Positions 6,449 through 7,532 of a stretch of DNA of 7,532 nucleotides are shown here, piece after piece. The translations under genes were made by a program, and so were the position numbers. This DNA is from a bacterium. GTDB lineage: Bacteria; Patescibacteriota; Minisyncoccia; Moranbacterales; DUUL01. The stretch is from contig DAOUPS010000042.1 of the NCBI GenBank assembly GCA_030626045.1, forward strand, positions 1-7,532, given 5' to 3'. Position 1 is the stretch's first letter, and every line of letters starts with the position of its first letter. The notes beneath the pieces were generated by a model. It was not told where the DNA came from. It did not search any database and was given only the letters and a program-made list of their open reading frames with translations.

Positions 6449-6732
6449 TGGATGATTATTATTTCTTCAATAACAGAACTATTCAAACGCTTATTGATTG
6501 ATAAGATAAGCGCCTGCTGGTTAAGCACTATTTCGGATCGCCAAAGGGATTTATTAGAAGAAAGAATCAATTGTGAACCATTCCATTTTCTTACTTTAAC
6601 ATTCCGCCTGCCTGTTTTTCCAAATACATCCTCTAAAACGGCTTTGGTCGCTTTTTCGATAGTATAAAAATCAAATATTACTGCTTTCGCGCTATGCACG
6701 CGTTTCTCAAGCACTTCTTGAAATGATTTCAT
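6445..6732 (-). CDS. DUF721/DciA-like protein, putative helicase-loading factor
   Basis: The product has 95 residues. The C-terminal half fits the DUF721 (DciA) pattern: 'VKVRKWNGSQLIL' (45-57), 'S-x-x-LWRSEI' (with W64, R65, E67), then 'LNQQALILSINKRL' (70-83) and a beta-like end 'VIEEIIII'. DciA proteins help load the replicative helicase DnaB in bacteria lacking DnaC/DnaI. DUF721 genes also sit close to dnaA-dnaN-recF-gyrB in actinobacteria, which agrees with this placement directly after dnaN. ATG at 6732 has a good SD, AAAGGA, inside the last codons of dnaN and 11 bases or so before the start. The 3' end overlaps the next gene by four bases. The protein is shorter than many DUF721 members and lacks a long N-terminal or C-terminal extension. 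Function by homology is likely but not proven. Confidence 0.72.
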   Translation of the reverse strand: MKSFQEVLEKRVHSAKAVIFDFYTIEKATKAVLEDVFGKTGRRNVKVRKWNGSQLILSSNKSLWRSEIVLNQQALILSINKRLNSSVIEEIIIIQ

Positions 6733-6740
6733 GGATATTT

Positions 6741-7532
6741 CTATCCTTTAATGATTGGCATTATAACATACGAAAAAGATAAAGGTGTGTTTTCTTTATT
6801 TTCAGCATTTTGCAATAGTACAGGAGACTTTTGTTTATTGAGTTTTAACTCAATAAATGATTGGTTAAATAACACGCTATTAAGCCCCTCTATCAGATAC
6901 CTGCAATTAAATAATACCTCAAATTCAGGACCGTTTATATTAGCAGTGATTGTAGAAATATTGTCTCCCGTGTCAATCGACTGGGCTTTAAGCGTCAAAC
7001 TTTTTCCATCCTTACCGCTCTGAAAAAGAACTTCCCCGTTTGGATTATTAGCAATAAGAGAGGCAATTTTAAGCGCTTTGATTAATTCTTCTTTCTCTGT
7101 CCTTATTGTGATATCATATTTTTTTGGCAATACTTGTTTGTATTCAGGATAATTACCATTTATTAATCGTGAAATGATCTTGGTTGTTTTTGTGCTTAAA
7201 AATAACTGATTCTGATCAACCATGATATGTAAGTCTCCTTCATCTGTAATTCTTTGCAGTTCCGCAAATGCCAGTGACGGAATAATAACTGATGGCATTT
7301 TTTCCTTATAAGTATTATATTCATCTTTTGATTCTATGTTCATTAAATTTGTTTTTACCTCAGTAAGGCGAAAACTGTCCGTTGCGGCAAGTGTAAGTGA
7401 TTTATTGCCAAAACGCATAAATACCCCATTAAGCTCTTGTCGTGTATCATTATGCGCCACTGAAATTAAAATACCAGAAACCGCTTGAGTAAACGCTTCC
7501 GAGTTAACACTTATAAAACTATTTACCGGAAT
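6741..7532 (-). CDS. dnaN: DNA polymerase III beta subunit (sliding clamp), partial: N-terminus beyond right edge
   Basis: DnaN forms the ring-shaped clamp that holds the replicative polymerase and other enzymes on DNA. The frame is open to the right edge, so 263 C-terminal residues are visible and roughly the first 110-125 are missing; a GTG at 7460 is internal, because the in-frame residues before it ('SEAFTQAVSGILISVAHND') still align to the clamp. Recognisable landmarks, numbered from the edge, are 'NDTRQELNGVFMRF' (28-41), 'ATDSFRL' (50-56; ATDGHRL in E. coli), 'LINGNYPEYKQVLPK' (123-137; LVDGRFPDYRRVLPK in E. coli), 'FNCRYLIEGLNSV' (208-220) and the C-terminal 'YVIMPI' (255-260). These cover domains 2 and 3 and the peptide-binding pocket, in which the E. 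coli G174 and H175 are Ser and Phe here. The protein ends in IIKG followed by TAG. The gene leads the operon visible here; dnaA is probably further right. Confidence 0.95.
   Translation of the reverse strand: MPVNSFISVNSEAFTQAVSGILISVAHNDTRQELNGVFMRFGNKSLTLAATDSFRLTEVKTNLMNIESKDEYNTYKEKMPSVIIPSLAFAELQRITDEGDLHIMVDQNQLFLSTKTTKIISRLINGNYPEYKQVLPKKYDITIRTEKEELIKALKIASLIANNPNGEVLFQSGKDGKSLTLKAQSIDTGDNISTITANINGPEFEVLFNCRYLIEGLNSVLFNQSFIELKLNKQKSPVLLQNAENKENTPLSFSYVIMPIIKG

Noticed and set aside
6741..7460. Taking GTG at 7460 as the start of dnaN
   Set aside because: The frame continues without a stop to the window edge, and the residues before the GTG align to the sliding clamp, so the gene is cut by the window.
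1..7532. tRNA, rRNA, CRISPR array, insertion sequence
   Set aside because: No tRNA cloverleaf elements, rRNA motifs, regularly spaced repeats or transposase motifs were seen on either strand by reading; no search tool was run.

Overview
The window is an AT-rich, densely coded bacterial segment in which every supported gene lies on the minus strand, so transcription runs from the right edge (7532) to the left edge (1). The likely source is a Patescibacteria/CPR-type genome. This is inferred from a VirB6/TrbL-like polytopic protein with a CPR-style core, a secreted thrombospondin type 3 repeat protein beside it, weak or absent Shine-Dalgarno (SD) sites, and several secreted or membrane proteins of unknown family. 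No rRNA, tRNA, CRISPR array or insertion sequence was seen.

Right part (4805-7532), replication-linked block. The C-terminal two thirds of DnaN (sliding clamp) enters from the right edge. It is followed 8 bases later by a 95-residue DUF721/DciA-like protein whose SD overlaps the dnaN stop region. A 547-residue membrane protein then starts inside the stop codon of that gene (ATGA overlap). Its C-terminal half is a UbiA-type prenyltransferase with both Asp-rich motifs, and its N-terminal half is an extra membrane domain. The tight spacing makes this a clear operon. dnaA is expected beyond the right edge (inference).

Middle gap (4578-4804). This holds an extended -10 promoter candidate reading leftward, two short inverted repeats, and a 53-codon TTG-start ORF that may be a peptide or only a leader.

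Left part (15-4577), cell-envelope and secretion block. In transcription order it encodes a secreted, very acidic protein with two Ca-binding TSP3 repeats, a secreted helical protein of unknown family, a VirB6/TrbL-like membrane protein with a long charged cytoplasmic tail, and a small soluble protein of unknown function. The likely joint role is an envelope-spanning type IV secretion-like or DNA-uptake apparatus. No ATPase (VirB4, VirB11 or VirD4) lies in the window, so this is inference. The gap at 387-585 is rich in inverted and direct repeats and shares the 8-mer GCCTGTTT with the 3' ends of two of these genes.
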